Positions 36,509 to 49,400 are shown, counted from the first letter of the stretch. The stretch is DNA of 64,000 nt from Zopfochytrium polystomum (GCA_025765615.1 JAIVFJ010000022.1:248001-312000), one strand, 5' to 3'. The notes: a model not told the origin generated them from the sequence alone. Made by a program: numbers and translations.

Positions 36509-38462
36509 ATGGCCGCGGCCGCCCACAACCAGCAGCAGCTTCTGCACCAGCAGCAGCAGCAGCAGCAGCAGCACCACCACCAGCATCACCCGCAGCACCA
36601 CCAACTCCACCAGCAGCAGCACACGCAGCACCACCTACATCCGCAACAGCAGCATCAGCAGCAGCAGCACTTGCACTCGCCCTTGCCATCTTACCAGCAC
36701 CACCCGCAGCCTCAGCCACAGCAGCAACACCAGCACCAGCACCAGCAGCACTCTCTGCATCCGCAGCAACAACAGCACCAACAGCAACAGCATCAGCAAC
36801 AGCACCTGCAGCACCATATTCACAGCCCTCAAGTCCAACACCAGCAGCAACAGCAACAGCAGCACTTCCAGCAGCAGCAGCACAGTCATCGTTCAGTCTC
36901 TGTCACAAGCATCCAATCCACGCTAGTTCCCGCAGCACAAGCTCAAGCTCAAGTATTCCCTCCACACTCATCTGGATCTGTGTTGGGATCGTCCTCTGCC
37001 TCGTCGGCTTCTGCCTCTTCAGCCCCATCGCCGTCGCCATATTCGCGGATCAGATTGGGCGCGGCCAGGCTGACGGTTGGCGCAGATGTCATCGGACTGG
37101 CGTCCGCCGTCGTCTTTGAGCGCTGGAAGGTCTCCACGCCTGCCGGACAACTCGGACTCCTCCGAGTCCGATCAGTTGCCGTCGACTTTCTTTGCGATCG
37201 CCGATCCTCGTCAAGGATTTGCGCCAGTTTGGTTTCCTGATGCAGTACTTTCAGCCGCACCAGGACGGATCTGGCGCAGAACCCAGCGTGTGGTTTTTGC
37301 TGCCTCCAACGACGCAGCTTGAGCAAGTTACGTTTTCCGAGCCCTACGAGGTAAAGATCGCACTCAAAACATTCGCACTTGCAGTGGTAATCATGTTCAT
37401 TCTCGATCCAACAAGGCGATCGGCACCGTTTATGCGCAGTCGACTCAGTCCATTCCGATCGTTTTGTCGCAAATGTCTGAGTCTCTTTGGCAAACTCTGG
37501 ACAGTGATCCTGAAGCTGGCACATCAAAGGAGGAACGGTAGGCTTATCGACAACTTGGTCGGCCGCCAGCGATCTGCACTGCACGCGTCTATATCAAGGT
37601 CTCGCGCCAGATTCGTTCAACTACTCGGAGGTTTCTGCGATTCAAGTCACGCCCCCATGGAACTTGCGGCCGGTAAGCGTTTTGCAAGAAACAAGTCGGT
37701 TGCACTCAAAAATTGCACTTCAATCTCACTCCACTTCGCTTCGTTCTACAATAAAGCGTCCTCCGTCGCCTCCGCCATTGAAACCCATCGTTCTACCCGT
37801 CGTAGGACACTCCGAAGGCTCAAAGTCGAATGCTCCGTCAGACGGAAAGTTGAAATTGGTGAAAAGGCAAGGTCTTTCCTCATCAACCTCCGTCAACGCA
37901 ACAAACGGAAATGCGCCGAGTACGTCGACAATCCGGATTCCAGCTAGTTCCGCAAACCCAGCCGGTAGGCGGGTCTGGCGCTGGCGCACAATCAAGCCGC
38001 AACGCTGCAAGTCACAATAGCAGCGGTAGCAACGACGAGGAGCGCAGAGGCCCGCAGTCGGCGGGATCGTCGAACGGAAACGGTGCACGTCCCGCGCCCG
38101 AATCGAACCCAAGCGCACCCAAACCCAACAAGAGGCCCAAATCGAACAGCAGCAACGTCCGGCGCCCGTCCAACGCCGAAGGCTCGCCATCCTCTGGTCA
38201 GGGAGGGTCCAACCGGGGAGGTAGCGGTGGGGGGCGAGACGCGCCCTCTGCCTCCACGGCTTCCGCGTCAACAGGTGGCGGTGCGACGTCGTCATCGTCG
38301 ACGAAGCGGTGCACAAATTGTGGTACCACTACGACGCCCATGTGGAGAAAAGGTCCATTGGGTGCGGCGTCGCTGTGCAACGCGTGCGGCGTGAAGTGGC
38401 GGCAAGGAAAGATGTTGGTGGGGAAACTTCGAGACGCCGCAGGGCCACCGCCCCTGAAGTAA
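36509..38462 (+). CDS. GATA-type zinc-finger protein with Gln/His-rich N-terminus
   Basis: Transcription factor candidate. The start at 36509 opens a ~130-residue tract dominated by Gln and His codons ([15 protein letters not shown] onward), then Ser-rich sequence. A central part reads [17 protein letters not shown] and [19 protein letters not shown], continued after an intron by [19 protein letters not shown]. The C-terminus has basic/Ser-rich linker and one GATA finger: [30 protein letters not shown]. Spacing is C-X2-C-X18-C-X2-C, one residue longer than the common fungal X17 loop. Introns are near 37351-37416, 37538-37600 and 37674-37755. The frame skips a base near 37140, 37205 and 37965. 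Nuclear function follows from the finger; target genes are unknown. Confidence 0.8.
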
Positions 38463-38520
38463 ATTGTGGAAGGTTTGGCCCTTGAAGTAAGTGAAGTGAA
38501 ACTTTGTCCAGTACTACAGT

Positions 38521-38526
38521 AATAAA
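38521..38526 (+). terminator. AATAAA poly-A signal candidate for the GATA gene
   Basis: Canonical AATAAA hexamer 58 bases after the stop codon of the GATA gene, in the expected position and orientation. Confidence 0.5.
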
Positions 38527-38959
38527 TCGCATTGTGTAGGTTTTACTATATGATGGGCTGCTTAGGCCCGTTGGCGGGCCGTGGTGATTTGTAAGAAAAT
38601 TATTTAAAAAAAAGGCAGCAAGCCATCATTTTGTAGTGGCGAAGCGCCATCACCCGGCTGATCCCTGCCCACGGTTCCCGCACGAAGCGAGAATCTCTCG
38701 GAATGGCAGCCTCGAGGCCGATCGCTAACAGCACAACCGACGATGTGAGGAAATGAGAATTTTTTATCGAACTCTAAGCTAACTTCGTGCTGGGCCTTTG
38801 CTTTGCATGATCCTGTTGTGTTCCTCGCCAGGAGGAGGAGTTCGAGGAGGTACGGACAACGTCAGACTTGATCGATGCTTCCGGAATAACAAATGAATCG
38901 GCAAGCAGGACATTTGGTATCGGGACTTGACCGTGCTGGAGAAGGTACGTGTCATAGGG

Positions 38960-41900
38960 ATGGGCATGATTGATCGATCCTTATCGTCGAAGTGGCTGGC
39001 ATCCCGCCCCAGCACTGACTAAATCCTCCTTACCGCTCAAACTCCATATAACATATACCCCCAAGCTCCGGCTCGCATGGGACGAGTACATCGTACTCCC
39101 AGGCCGGGTCACCCAAGTGTTTGGTCTAGCGCTTTCGACCGTCCTCGTCCTCGTCGTCTGGGGCATCCTCCGGTCCGGCGACGGCCCCGCCGGAAACGAC
39201 GCCCCTCCCTGGCGGCGGCGTCGGTAGCGGCGGTGGAGCGTACTGACGACCGGGCGCCAGTCGAACCTCCCGACCGACTGGCACGACTACCGGCTCCCGG
39301 ACTCGGTGCGGCCCGTCCGCTACGCCCTGGACCTCACGACGGACATGTCCGGGCGGTCGTTTCACGGTACCATCGCGGTCGCGCTGAACCTCACGAGCCC
39401 GACGCGCGTCGTGGTCGTCCACGCCGCCGGGGGATTGGTCGTCGACGAGGACGTGCGGATGAGGGTGCCGGTCGTTGCGAAGGGCGGGGAGACGAGCTGG
39501 GCTGTCGTGGGGCCGAGCACCAGGAGGGTCGACGAAGAGAGGGAGTTTGTCGTGTTTACGTTTGAACGGGCGCTCCGAGCTAGTGACGGTTGGGTGATGG
39601 ATCTGTCGTTTCATGGAGAACTGACGGACTCGCTGCGAGGTGCAGAGCGCTCTTCTTTCGTGTATGTCTTGCCTTCTAAACTGTTGTTGCATTTATGGCA
39701 GGATACTACATCAGCTCGTACACGGCTACAAACAAGCAAAATTCGTACATTGCAACGACCCAGTTCCAACCGACCGACGCAAGGCGGGCGTTCCCTTGTT
39801 TGGATGAGCCAAGCATGAAGGCGATCTTTCCAAATCAATATGACAGTGCCTAGCACCCACACTGCACTGTCCAATATGCCCGTTCAGCTCGTTGAAGACG
39901 TCCAGCCATCCTCGACGCCCTCGGGGCGATTACAAGTTTATCATAAATATATTTTCCCCGACACCAAGCGAATGTCAACCTACCTCGTTGCGTACATCGT
40001 CAGTAACTTTGATCACGTTTCAAGCCAGTCGCGCGGTGGCGTTTCAGTCTCGGTGTACACTCAACCCGGGAAAACAAAGCTGGGCCAATACGCCCTCGAC
40101 GTCGCTGTTCGAATCCTCGAGTTTTACGAGCGAATTTTTGGAATCGCTTACCCTCTGCCCAAGTTGGACCTTGTTGCCATACCGGATTTTGCTGCCGGCG
40201 CTATGGAAAATTGGGGACTTGGTAGGTTTTCGGCATAGCGGGCAGGATCGATCCTGACTGCAACACTTGATGATAGTTACATACCGTGAGACGGCTTTGC
40301 TCTACGATGATGCGTCGTCTCCGCCAAAGGACCGCCAGCGCGTTGCATCGGTCATCGCCCACGAACTAGCGCACCAGTGGTTCGGTAACTTGGTCACGAT
40401 GGATTGGTGGGGAGGTAAGAGTCACCATTTCAGTCGGCAAGTGCCAGCACCGTTTGTGTTCATGCCATTGCCCGTCTCCCCAGATCTTTGGATAAACGAA
40501 GGTTTCGCTACCTTTATGGAGTACAAGGGCACACATTCGGTCGAGCCAACTTGGAGAATGGACGAGCAGTTCTTCTACCATGAGTCACTCAACGCTCTGG
40601 ACGCGGATGCGTCGTCCCTTTCCCATCCGGTATCTCTGAACGTCACAAACAGCGAGGAAATTGAAGAAATTTTCGATGACATTTCGTATGCCAAAGGTGC
40701 AAGCTTGCTGAGGTGAGTTACATTGCCTCCTTTTTGCAAGTCGCTCGCTGTATTCCGTTCACTGATGCGTCACATCAAGAATGCTCGAAGCGTGGCTCAA
40801 TGCCGTCAGGGACGACAAATACTTTTTCACTCGCATATTCCGAGTATCTGAAGGCTTTCGAGTATTCCAATGCAGAAACGGCCGACTTGTGGCAAAAGTT
40901 GGACCATCCAAGTTTGAAAATTGCTGAAGTGATGAGCTCCTGGACCGGCCAGCCCGGATATCCGGTGCTGATTGTGGAGGGAGGGCCAGAGACGAACAAG
41001 TACACGGTACGCCAGCAGAGGTTCCTCAAAAAGCCGTCGTTCAATTCGACGATATCGACTCGTGCGCAGACTCATGACCACGGCGCAGCCAGCGGCGCCA
41101 AGTTAGATTTGCAATCCGACGACAGCGAAGGAAAGGACCAGGTGCCGGATCGAGGGCGATAATTCGCCGTGGGACCCAGCAACCCAAAAGTGGAAGCTGC
41201 CCGTCATGATCCGCGGCTACTCGAGAGCGGGAACGCGCATCGGCGGGTTTGTGGGTGGAGATGACCGACGGCGAGAGACCGCTTGTGCTGAGGGACGAGG
41301 TCGCGCCGTACCTGCTGCTGAATGCGGGGAGGTCCGGGCTGTACCGCGTCTTGTATCCGAACGAAGTTTGGGGCGTTATTATCGAGTGGGTGGAGAAGGA
41401 CGTGCTCGGACCGGCCGACCGCCTTGGTGTCATCAGGTAGGGAATTTTTTCAAGGAGCAAGTAGGTGCTGGCGACAGGGCCAATTTTGACCCTTTTTATG
41501 GCCCTGCTTAGCGATGCGTTCGAGCTCAGTTTTGCCGGACTCTTGGATGACGTGACGATTCCTCTTAACCTTGCACGAACGATGGCTGACGAGGAGGACT
41601 TTGTCGTGTGGAAGATAGCCCTTCACGAGCTCGACTTTCTGGACGATACAGTCGTTTTGGACTCGAGCGCTCCGCTTTTTGAAGCGTTTCAGCGCCGGTA
41701 CGTTCTTGACGAGGTCCTGACCCAGGAGTGCCTAACGATCATAACTTAGCATACTTCAGCAGCTTGTAGATTCTTTGAGCTGGAACGAAACGGCCAAAGA
41801 CCACGGCCACGCACTTTTAAGAGGACAGATCCTCGAAAAGGCTGTTGCTCTCGGTCTGCCGTTGTCCGTTCAGACCGCCTACCACTATTTCAGCACACTC

Positions 41901-42849
41901 AAGGCGGAGACGCTCGCGAACGGTTTTATGGCACAAAGGCCGACGAGGGTTCCAGTGGCCGCCGCCGCCGCCGCCGGCACTGAAGACGATGACGACGAGG
42001 ACCCACCGTTCACGGAGCGGGACCTGCTCCGCGCGCAAGCGCATCTCGGGCTCCCGCCCGACGTGCTTGGCCCGATCTGGGACGCCGGCGTGGTCCACGG
42101 CGACGACCGGGACTTTGCCTTTGCGGTTCGCGCGTACGAGACGCTGACGTCGGCGACGGAGAAGGACCGCGTCATGCACGCGTTGGCGTCGGCGAGGAAG
42201 GCGTACCAGATTAGGGAGGTGCTGGGAATGACGCTGGGCGGGAAGGTGAGGAAGCAGGACGTTACGACGTAAGTGTGTCCAGTGTCTCTATAACGTCTGG
42301 TGATTTGCACAGCTAAACATTCTTTTCGGGGCGCGCACACACACTCGCACACGGTCAAAGATTCTACAAGCTCGTCGTGAACCTGAACGGGCAAGCGCAC
42401 ATCAACGTCTGGTCGTTTTTCAAGGACCGGTGGCACGACATTGTGTCGCTGTGGACGGGGAGCGACTGGACGGGCGTCAATGACGTGCTGAAGGAGGTGG
42501 TGTCCAAGTTTACCGAGCCGTCGGCGATCGCCGAGGCGCGGCGGCTATTTGTGGCAAAGGCAGGGCGGGCCGGGGTGGTTCGTGCCGCCCTCTGGCGGAC
42601 AAGGCGGTCGCAAAGGGCGTTGAGGTGAAGGGTTGCTCCAATTTTTGGGGGAGAGATTCTTTGCTGGTCCGTGGAACTCAAGCCTATTTTTTTCCCCCTC
42701 ACGCATAGATCGCGGAAAGCAGGGTGCAGTGGCTCAAGAAGAACCGCGCTGCGCTGCACGACTGGCTGAAGCACGAGGTGGGCGGGGGCAGGCCCTTGGC
42801 CGGTGACGGGGGCCGGTCGCCGTTGTCGGGTCCGCGAGAAAGGCGGTGA
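38960..42849 (+). CDS. M1-family zinc aminopeptidase, type II membrane anchored
   Basis: A hydrophobic anchor ([17 protein letters not shown]) near the N-terminus precedes the M1 N-domain ([20 protein letters not shown]). Catalytic signatures are intact: [20 protein letters not shown] (HEXXH zinc motif) and [12 protein letters not shown] supplying the third zinc ligand. The ERAP1-like C-domain follows ([64 protein letters not shown]). Several short introns are seen, e.g. after GAMENWGL and inside DWWG. Frame breaks occur at 39830 (extra C), between 41040 and 41160, and near 41253 (extra G); each is flanked by conserved M1 sequence. No good ATG is visible before the anchor, so an upstream exon is probably missing from this model. 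Confidence 0.85.
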
Positions 42850-43053
42850 GAGAAGTCCGGCTCTCCTATTTTCTGCCGTGAGTCTATACTGGAATTTCTT
42901 GGGGAAAATCTAAGGATCGTTCGAGGGGGAGGGCTTCTTCAAAACCCGTGACAAGCTCGCCACGCGTAACACTAGTCTCACACGCACGCACCTTTTCCCT
43001 TCAAGTGCCAGTCCACTGGGAAGTGCAGTCTCGGAGATCATTAATAAAACTAA

Positions 43054-44228
43054 ATGGAAACTCCTGCTTCATGTAACCTGATGGCAGACAAAGTCCAGCC
43101 ACCAGAAATGATAGAGTCACACTTGTCCCCAACAACTGCTTGTCAACGCGGCGTGCAGATTCACGCAATCACCACCGCCAACACGAATTCACGGGAACCA
43201 ACAAACAACGAACGGCGGCTGAGGCGGGAAATGGGAGGGATATCCATCAAATTGCGAACATACGTTCAGGATCTCGCTGTCTGCTTGGATTTGTACGAAC
43301 AAGCGGTGGATATGGCGAGCAGGATGCTCGAAGGAACTGCAAGCGCCGCTCTTGATGAAATCTACATGGTGGACCGCTCTGATTCGATGGAAGTAGAAAA
43401 TGTCAAAGTGTTGGAACTATTTTGGAAGCATCGTGAAATACTTCTTTCAATGGGTATAGTTCCATTAAGCACTCCTGGTTTCTGCTTCGCTGCAACAATG
43501 ATGCAAGCGGGTGTATTATTTCGCAAAACTTCGTTGCAATGCTGACAGGGCTTTTAAGTTACAGATTGTTGGCACCTGATATTTTCAAGGGTTACGACAA
43601 CAACGACACGGTCCGCGCAGCTTGGGTGGGGTGCATCGGAGAGTGTCTGTGCTTTATAATTGCAGAGACTTCTGGTGGCAAGAAAACGGCTGCCCAGGTG
43701 CTCGCGCACGTTCCAAAACTGTGCAAGCTATTCTGTTTGAATGTGCGGAACTCTCCCCATGCCGAACTGCCGAAGCAGATTGCCAAATACATCAAGTCCG
43801 TCTCAGACGCGAACGCCAGCAATTCTATTGTTGAAGCAGTTTTGGCCTTTGTGATACATTTGACTCGGGTCATTCAATGGGAATCTCCGCTATCTCAGCC
43901 TTGTCCACAAGTGGGGGTAATTACGTGGCCTTTTGCTTGGTGCCTGACCCAGAGGGACTTCGGAGCACTCACCCTGGTTGCAACCAGCAAATGCAAGCCT
44001 GGACAACCCCTTCAGTTTGATTCTATTATCGAAACTGGGCGAGGAGTGGATCGCCCGCTGCATTCACTGTGCTATTTGCAAAGAAGCATTGGATGTGTAC
44101 CGATCCTGGGGAGTGCCTTTCCGTTTCCCCTCGCACTGGCCTGCAGCTGCACAAGTTATTGGTGCAGTGATGAGATCCTTCAGAATGTCCCTCTGAACGT
44201 TAATTCTTCGTGTTTGAGACCCTGTTAG
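43054..44228 (+). CDS. Unrecognised alpha-helical protein, two-part model
   Basis: I do not recognise this family. A first frame starts at 43054 and reads through ISIKLRTYVQDLAVCLDLYE, QAVDMASRMLEGTASAALDE and FWKHREILLSMGIVPL to a stop near 43545. A second overlaps it and continues with LLAPDIFKGYDNNDTVRAAW, VGCIGECLCFIIAETSGGKK, HVPKLCKLFCLNVRNSPHAE and KYIKSVSDANASNS. The join is either an intron starting near 43454 or a frame slip around 43540. Predicted structure is mostly helical and Cys-containing, without signal peptide or membrane segment. A further piece with EEWIARCIHCAICKEALDVY near 44040-44200 may be its C-terminus. AATAAAA at 43043 precedes it and could serve the aminopeptidase. 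Confidence 0.5.
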
Positions 44229-44920
44229 ACAGATCAGTTGGGAGGCAAGTAGTAGGGTTGAAACACCCCCAAGCCATAAGCCCATTAAAGTTAGTTTTTG
44301 CCTATTATTTGAGCGAAAAGGCGGCCCTCGTGTGTGGTTAGTCGTTGCCATTGGGACCTGAGAAAACTGCGCGCCGGAATTTTCTCGGCAGCGAGAACCT
44401 TTTGGATCGATCGAGAGGGCGAATTTCTTTTCCCTTCGAAAGTGGTGACTTTGTAACCCGGCTCTTCCAGCTTTTTTCTCTCCTTCTGTGCGGAGAGACA
44501 TTGGTGGAACAGGTGTCTGTCCGCCCTTGCATCACTGCGCCACGGCTTTGTCGCGACAGGGTGGGGAGTGGAATGTTTGTAAGGGTACGCACAAAAGTCG
44601 AAAGAGCGAGAGAAGTAGAGAGAGAGAGAGAGAGAGAGAGAGGCCGCCAGTATGTATTTCATCACACGCATACACACACACACACACACACACACAAATT
44701 TCCTGGCCTCGCAGAGCACTTCCTTCGCACCCCCAGTAGTCCCCACCAAACCACCAAACCACCACCATCCCCCTTCGCTCGCTTCCCCCGCCGTGTCCCT
44801 TCATTTTAAAGTCTACCCTCCCACCCTTTTCGCACACGTCACGCCGTGCCTCTTCGCCTCCTCCTCTTTTAACAAAGCAAAAAGAGCGTTAGGCATCCTC
44901 AACCCCCCGCCAGAAGCCCC
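44229..44920. other. Intergenic with AG and CA microsatellites
   Basis: Contains an AG run at about 44618-44641 and a CA run at about 44672-44696. No gene supported. Confidence 0.6.
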
Positions 44921-47392
44921 GTGATGCCATCCTTCCTGTTTCGTCGACGCCGCCCTGACTCGGCGCCGCCCTCGGTAACCACCCCAAAAGGTTCCCGCTC
45001 GGCACTCTCGCGTCCGAGTCTCCAAGCCCGCTCGGTCGGCCGGCCACGGCTCCACCAGCCCCGTCGGACCTTCCCCTCGCCCCGGAGTTCCGTTTCGCAA
45101 GGCTCAAGGCGCTGTACCCGGACCTGACGCCCACCCAGCTCATCAATGCAAACAACCACGACTTCAACGATGTCTTGGCGGGCAAGGTCGACCCCCGCGC
45201 GACGCCTGCCGTTCCAGCGAACGCAGACGTTGTGGTTGCAGGCGCGGGAATGGCCAGCCTTATCTACGCCATTGAGCTTAAGGTGAAGAGAGAAGAGGAA
45301 TGCTACGTTGATTCTTTCAACGCGACTGACTTACCCATTCACCTCCGCTCCTCCCAACCCCGACCCCACCAACCCCAGAAAGCGCGCCCCGAAACCAGCA
45401 TCGTCATCATTGAAAAGTCCAGCCAGCCCTCGTACAAAATAGGTGAATCCTCCCTCGCGCCGCTCCTCAACTTTCTCCACTCCCACGTGCTGCCCGGCCC
45501 GTACCTCTTCCGCCTCTTTGCGCTCAAAGACGGCCTCGACTTTGCGCTCATCGACAGGGAGAGCGACGGCGCGGACGCCGCCGCCGCGCGCTATTTCGAC
45601 ATTGGCGGCGTCGTACACTCGATCCAGATGGAGCGGCCCGTCGCGGAGATGTTGCTCGTCATGCGCGCGCAGCAGCTGGGCGTCAAGGTGTTCTTTGGCG
45701 TCGCGGTCGTGCCGGCGAGGTCTCACGTGGCGGGAGCGGGCGCCGCCGGCCGCTGCCGGCGAAAAGACCGTCGGCATTTCCGTCGCGCAGGGGTTGGTCT
45801 CCTCCAGAGGCAAGGCACAGCCGTCGGGCCGCAACGGCCGTCTGCGAGTGTTTGGAAAGCCGCTGTTTGCCGCCCGCTCGAAGCAGCAGGTCGCGGTCCC
45901 TCCTGTTCCCACTGAAATCAAAGCCAAAGTGGTTGCGGACGGCACCGGGCTGGTCAGGGCTTTGGTGGGAAAGGAGTCGACGACAAAGTCGTTTGAGGGT
46001 GTCAACTTTCACGCGTACTGGGCCTACTTTGAGGAGGACGTCTTCAAGGAGGAGCACGCTATTCGCGACTGGCACTATCCCACAACAACTCATCTCTGTT
46101 TCAAAGAAGGCTGGTCGTGGTGGATGTAAGTGTTTCATTTACCGTTGTTCCAACCAGTTTCTCAAAGTTTTGCCTTTTTCGTAACAAGTCGGCTCCTCTC
46201 GTGGAGGTCCACACCCACCGAAAACATGATGGACTGCATCAACTATCTCCTACAAATGCACGAGGCAAACATCGAACCGGCTAACCTGCCGACCATACAA
46301 ACTCTCTCCTCGACCTTCCGCTGCACCTGGAAGCGCATCGCCTCGATCGGCTTCGTCGTCCGCAACGACATGCAAGACGCCTTCCCCCCGGCACCCTTTG
46401 TCGACAACAACCACGCCGGTGACGGCGAAAAGCGCTTCTGGGCCATCGCGCACGCCTACCCGCACCTCACTCGCATCCTCCGCGACTCTGGCCGCTACAC
46501 GCTTCTCCACGACTACTACGGCGCGACCCGCGGCACCTACTTCTCGCGCAAAAACATGTCCTACTACCAGGACGTTGTCGCCGGCGCGGGTTGGTTCGCC
46601 CTCGGCATCGCCGTCGGGTTCACGACGCCGCTCATCAGCCCGGGCCTCAACGCCATCTGCATCCCGACCGCCTCGCTCGCCGCGAGCTTGACCGCCCGCC
46701 AGCTCGGCGCCGTCGCGGAGGGCGGCGGTAGTGGTGGTGGAGACGCGGCGGACGCGGTCGCGGCGGCAGCCGCTGCCGAGTATGCGACCACTGTGGCGAG
46801 GCAGTTGCAGACGCTGCGCGAGGCGGACTTGCTGCTGTACAATATCTTTCGGCACCCGCGCCTGTTTGACGCCGTGTTCTACCTGTACTTTATGCGCATC
46901 GCCGTCGACGCGTCCGTAAAAGCCGCCGCCACAGGCGGTGACAGCGGCAGCAACATGACGAAAACGTTTTCGGGCCTCGGCCCCACGCTGGACGGCAGCA
47001 GCGCCGTCGGCAGCGGCAACAGCGACGAGCTGACGGGGTCGACCTGGGCTTCCTCCATCCTCTCGCTGATCGCCGGCGGCGACGGCGAGCTGCCTGAGTC
47101 CGTCCTAACGCAAGTGGAATCCCTCTGCAGCCGGTACCGGCAGGTCGTTCTCCGCGACAACAAGGTGATGGGCAACTACGCGGACGTGATGCGGTACTTT
47201 GACGCGGGGCTTCGGTTCGTGCCGGACAAGGGCGTGAGGTACAACCCGCGCATGCCCGCGGTCAACTGCGGTCAGTGCATGTTTGCCAACAGCGTCAAGA
47301 CCGCGCCGAGGTGCGTCATGTGCGATGCGGCGCTGCCGCCGTACCTCGCCGTCCCGCTCAGCGCTCGTGGTGGAGGCGGCGGTACGGCGTGA
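44921..47392 (+). CDS. Flavin-dependent halogenase-like oxidoreductase with C-terminal RanBP2-type zinc finger
   Basis: An FAD-binding Rossmann start (ADVVVAGAGMASLIYAIELK) is followed by an intron 45282-45379 and by ETSIVIIEKSSQPSYKIGES, the region of tryptophan-halogenase-type enzymes. Later motifs are KVVADGTGLVRALVGKES, GVNFHAYWAYFEED and CFKEGWSWWI, close to the W-x-W-x-I halogenase signature, then an intron 46127-46188. A second half with DVVAGAGWFALGIAVGFTTP gives the FAD-contacting helix. The last ~30 residues hold CGQCMFANSVKTAPRCVMC, C-X2-C-X11-C-X2-C with the internal Asn of RanBP2-type fingers. An upstream piece FARLKALYPDLTPTQLINAN looks like part of the protein, so the start near 44921 is provisional. 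An extra base near 45720-45745 breaks the frame. Substrate is unknown; a non-halogenating monooxygenase is possible. Confidence 0.75.
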
Positions 47393-47958
47393 AGGCCTCT
47401 TGAAAAGTATTAATTCCGGTGGCGAGCTCCTGCGGCACATACTCTCATATTATTCACGGTAGCCCCACGTATCCCTCTCAGTCATTTATTGGAAATGAGT
47501 CTAGCTTTTCTGTTTCTCGCCTTTTTGTGTGTCCAAGTCGCGTCAGTTGTTCTGTCTCTTTCAGGAATGTTAGAAGTAGTAAAAACCTCTCTGGCTGCCC
47601 ACATCCTTTTCCTCTTTCTTCCATTTCCAATACTCGTACAAGCCATGCAGTAAAGATTCAAAGCTCGTTGCTGTTTGGAACTTGTCTGATTTACGAATGA
47701 ACGAAAAAATAACAGCAAAAGTTGAGGAAAACTCGATCAAAATTTCTCCTTCAACAGTGCAGTTTACGTATTAACATGGATTTGGAAAAACAAGCAGCGA
47801 CAACAGAAAGATGTAGCACGACCAAACGAGAAGCACTTCAAAACCATTTTCAATACCATCATCGCACTACTACGAAAATCACAATAAAAAAGAATATAAA
47901 TGCACCGATGAGGGACCGTCAATACGCAATAGGGATCACCTGCGCTACTTTCACGCAC
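47393..47958. other. Intergenic, convergent 3' ends
   Basis: Lies between the stop codons of the halogenase-like gene (plus) and the Rho gene (minus). It is AT-richer than the flanks. No gene seen. Confidence 0.6.
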
Positions 47959-49112
47959 TCAGAGAAGGGCGCATTTCGGCCCATGCAGCCTTCCACCCAG
48001 CCGATTCCCCGACCGCCGCCTCGGAGGGATTGTGGAACGCAAGGCGTGCTTAAACACGTCCATCACTCCCTCGCCCGTCCTCGCGCTGCACTCGATGTAC
48101 CTGTAGGCGCCGATCCGCGCCGCTGCTTCTTCGCCCTATGAAATAAAGTAAAGCCAAAAGTCAACGTGCTGGAAAGGGAGGGATCTGAAAGAATCAAAGC
48201 AAAGCAACACCTGTTGAGGCGTGATGGGTGCCTGGCCAATTCGTCGCAGTTCCTCGATCACGCGGGGATCGTGGCGAATATCCTTTTTGCAGCCAACCAA
48301 GATAATCGGCCGGTTGGGGCAGTAGTGTAGTATCTCTTCATACCACTGCCACAAAAAAAGGCGTCAAAACGAAGGGGGGGAAAGATAGGAGAAAGTACCT
48401 TTACTGAAACGTTTTCCAAAGAGTCCGGCGAGTCTATGGAGAAGCAGATCAGAATGACGTCGGTGTCGTTGTATGAAAGCGGTCGGAGCCGGTCATAGTC
48501 CTCTTGACCCGCGGTGTCCCACAAGGAAAGCGCGATGGGCTGTCCGTCAAGGTTGACGTCGGCGACGTAGGTCTGCGAGGAGTTTATTATGTGAGCGCGG
48601 ACAGGGAGGGAAATTTCGTACGGTGAGCAGTAATTATACCTCAAAAACCGTGGGTACATGCGTCTGTGGAGAGGGGAAGAAGGCAGGAGTTCGTGCGAGT
48701 GGAAAGAAGGGTCAGCAGCCAGTTCGGAGCAGCGAGCACACTACTGGGTGGCACTTTTTGGGTCAAATTTTGCGCCACTCCTGGCACGTGAAGATCCCTT
48801 CAACCCCAAGAAGCGAGAAGAAGCGAGAAGAAGCGAGAACTGGGCCACCAAAGGCCCGCAAAGAACGACAGGGCGCGACAGCAGGATGGGACGACGGGAG
48901 GCAATGGGGGCCAGTGCGTGAGTGCACTCGGGAGGATGACGGGGCAGGACAGCGATGGACGGTCGGGCCCGTTTGGGAGGGGAGTAGGCGTTACTTGCCT
49001 CGGGAAACTTCTGGTTTGTGAACACAAAGAGGAGGCAGGTCTTGCCGCATGCGCCGTCTCCAACGACAACGAGCTTTCGCCTGATGACCGTGCTGTCTGC
49101 CGACCCAAGCAT
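47959..49112 (-). CDS. Rho GTPase (Rho1/RhoA type), copy A
   Basis: Membrane-bound switch for cell-wall and actin control. Start ATG at 49112 ([20 protein letters not shown]). G1 GDGACGKT, switch I VPTVFE, G3 [21 protein letters not shown]4 [10 protein letters not shown]5 [14 protein letters not shown]. It ends with a basic stretch PPRRRSGNR and CAAX box CALL, predicting geranylgeranylation. Introns follow FPE, VFE, the K before WYEEILHYC, and the QQ before [13 protein letters not shown]. The first intron begins with GC (GAG|gcaagt) rather than GT. The G4 motif is CKKD, as in Rho1 homologues, instead of NKKD. TATAATAAAG on the coding strand near 49270 is a possible TATA box. Confidence 0.93.
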
Positions 49113-49400
49113 TTTATTTGTTGCGAGGGAGGAGATGCGTCGACACGAAAACGGGAAGCGTGTTTCGCAATGGGCGAGCCCACTAGCCCACTTTGTTGCG
49201 TGCGGTCAAGCCTGTTCAACTCGCGTCGTGCTCGTGGCAAGTGCGGGGCTCTGGGCGCCGTCTTTATTATAGTCGAAGGGGGATCTGGGGCCCGCGCCCA
49301 TGTCATGCCAAAAAGCTCAGCAAAAAAATGCAAGAAAGGTGGAAGAGTGACCTCGCCGCCGCCCAGAATCATGCGATGCAGGAAAACAAAACACATTCGG

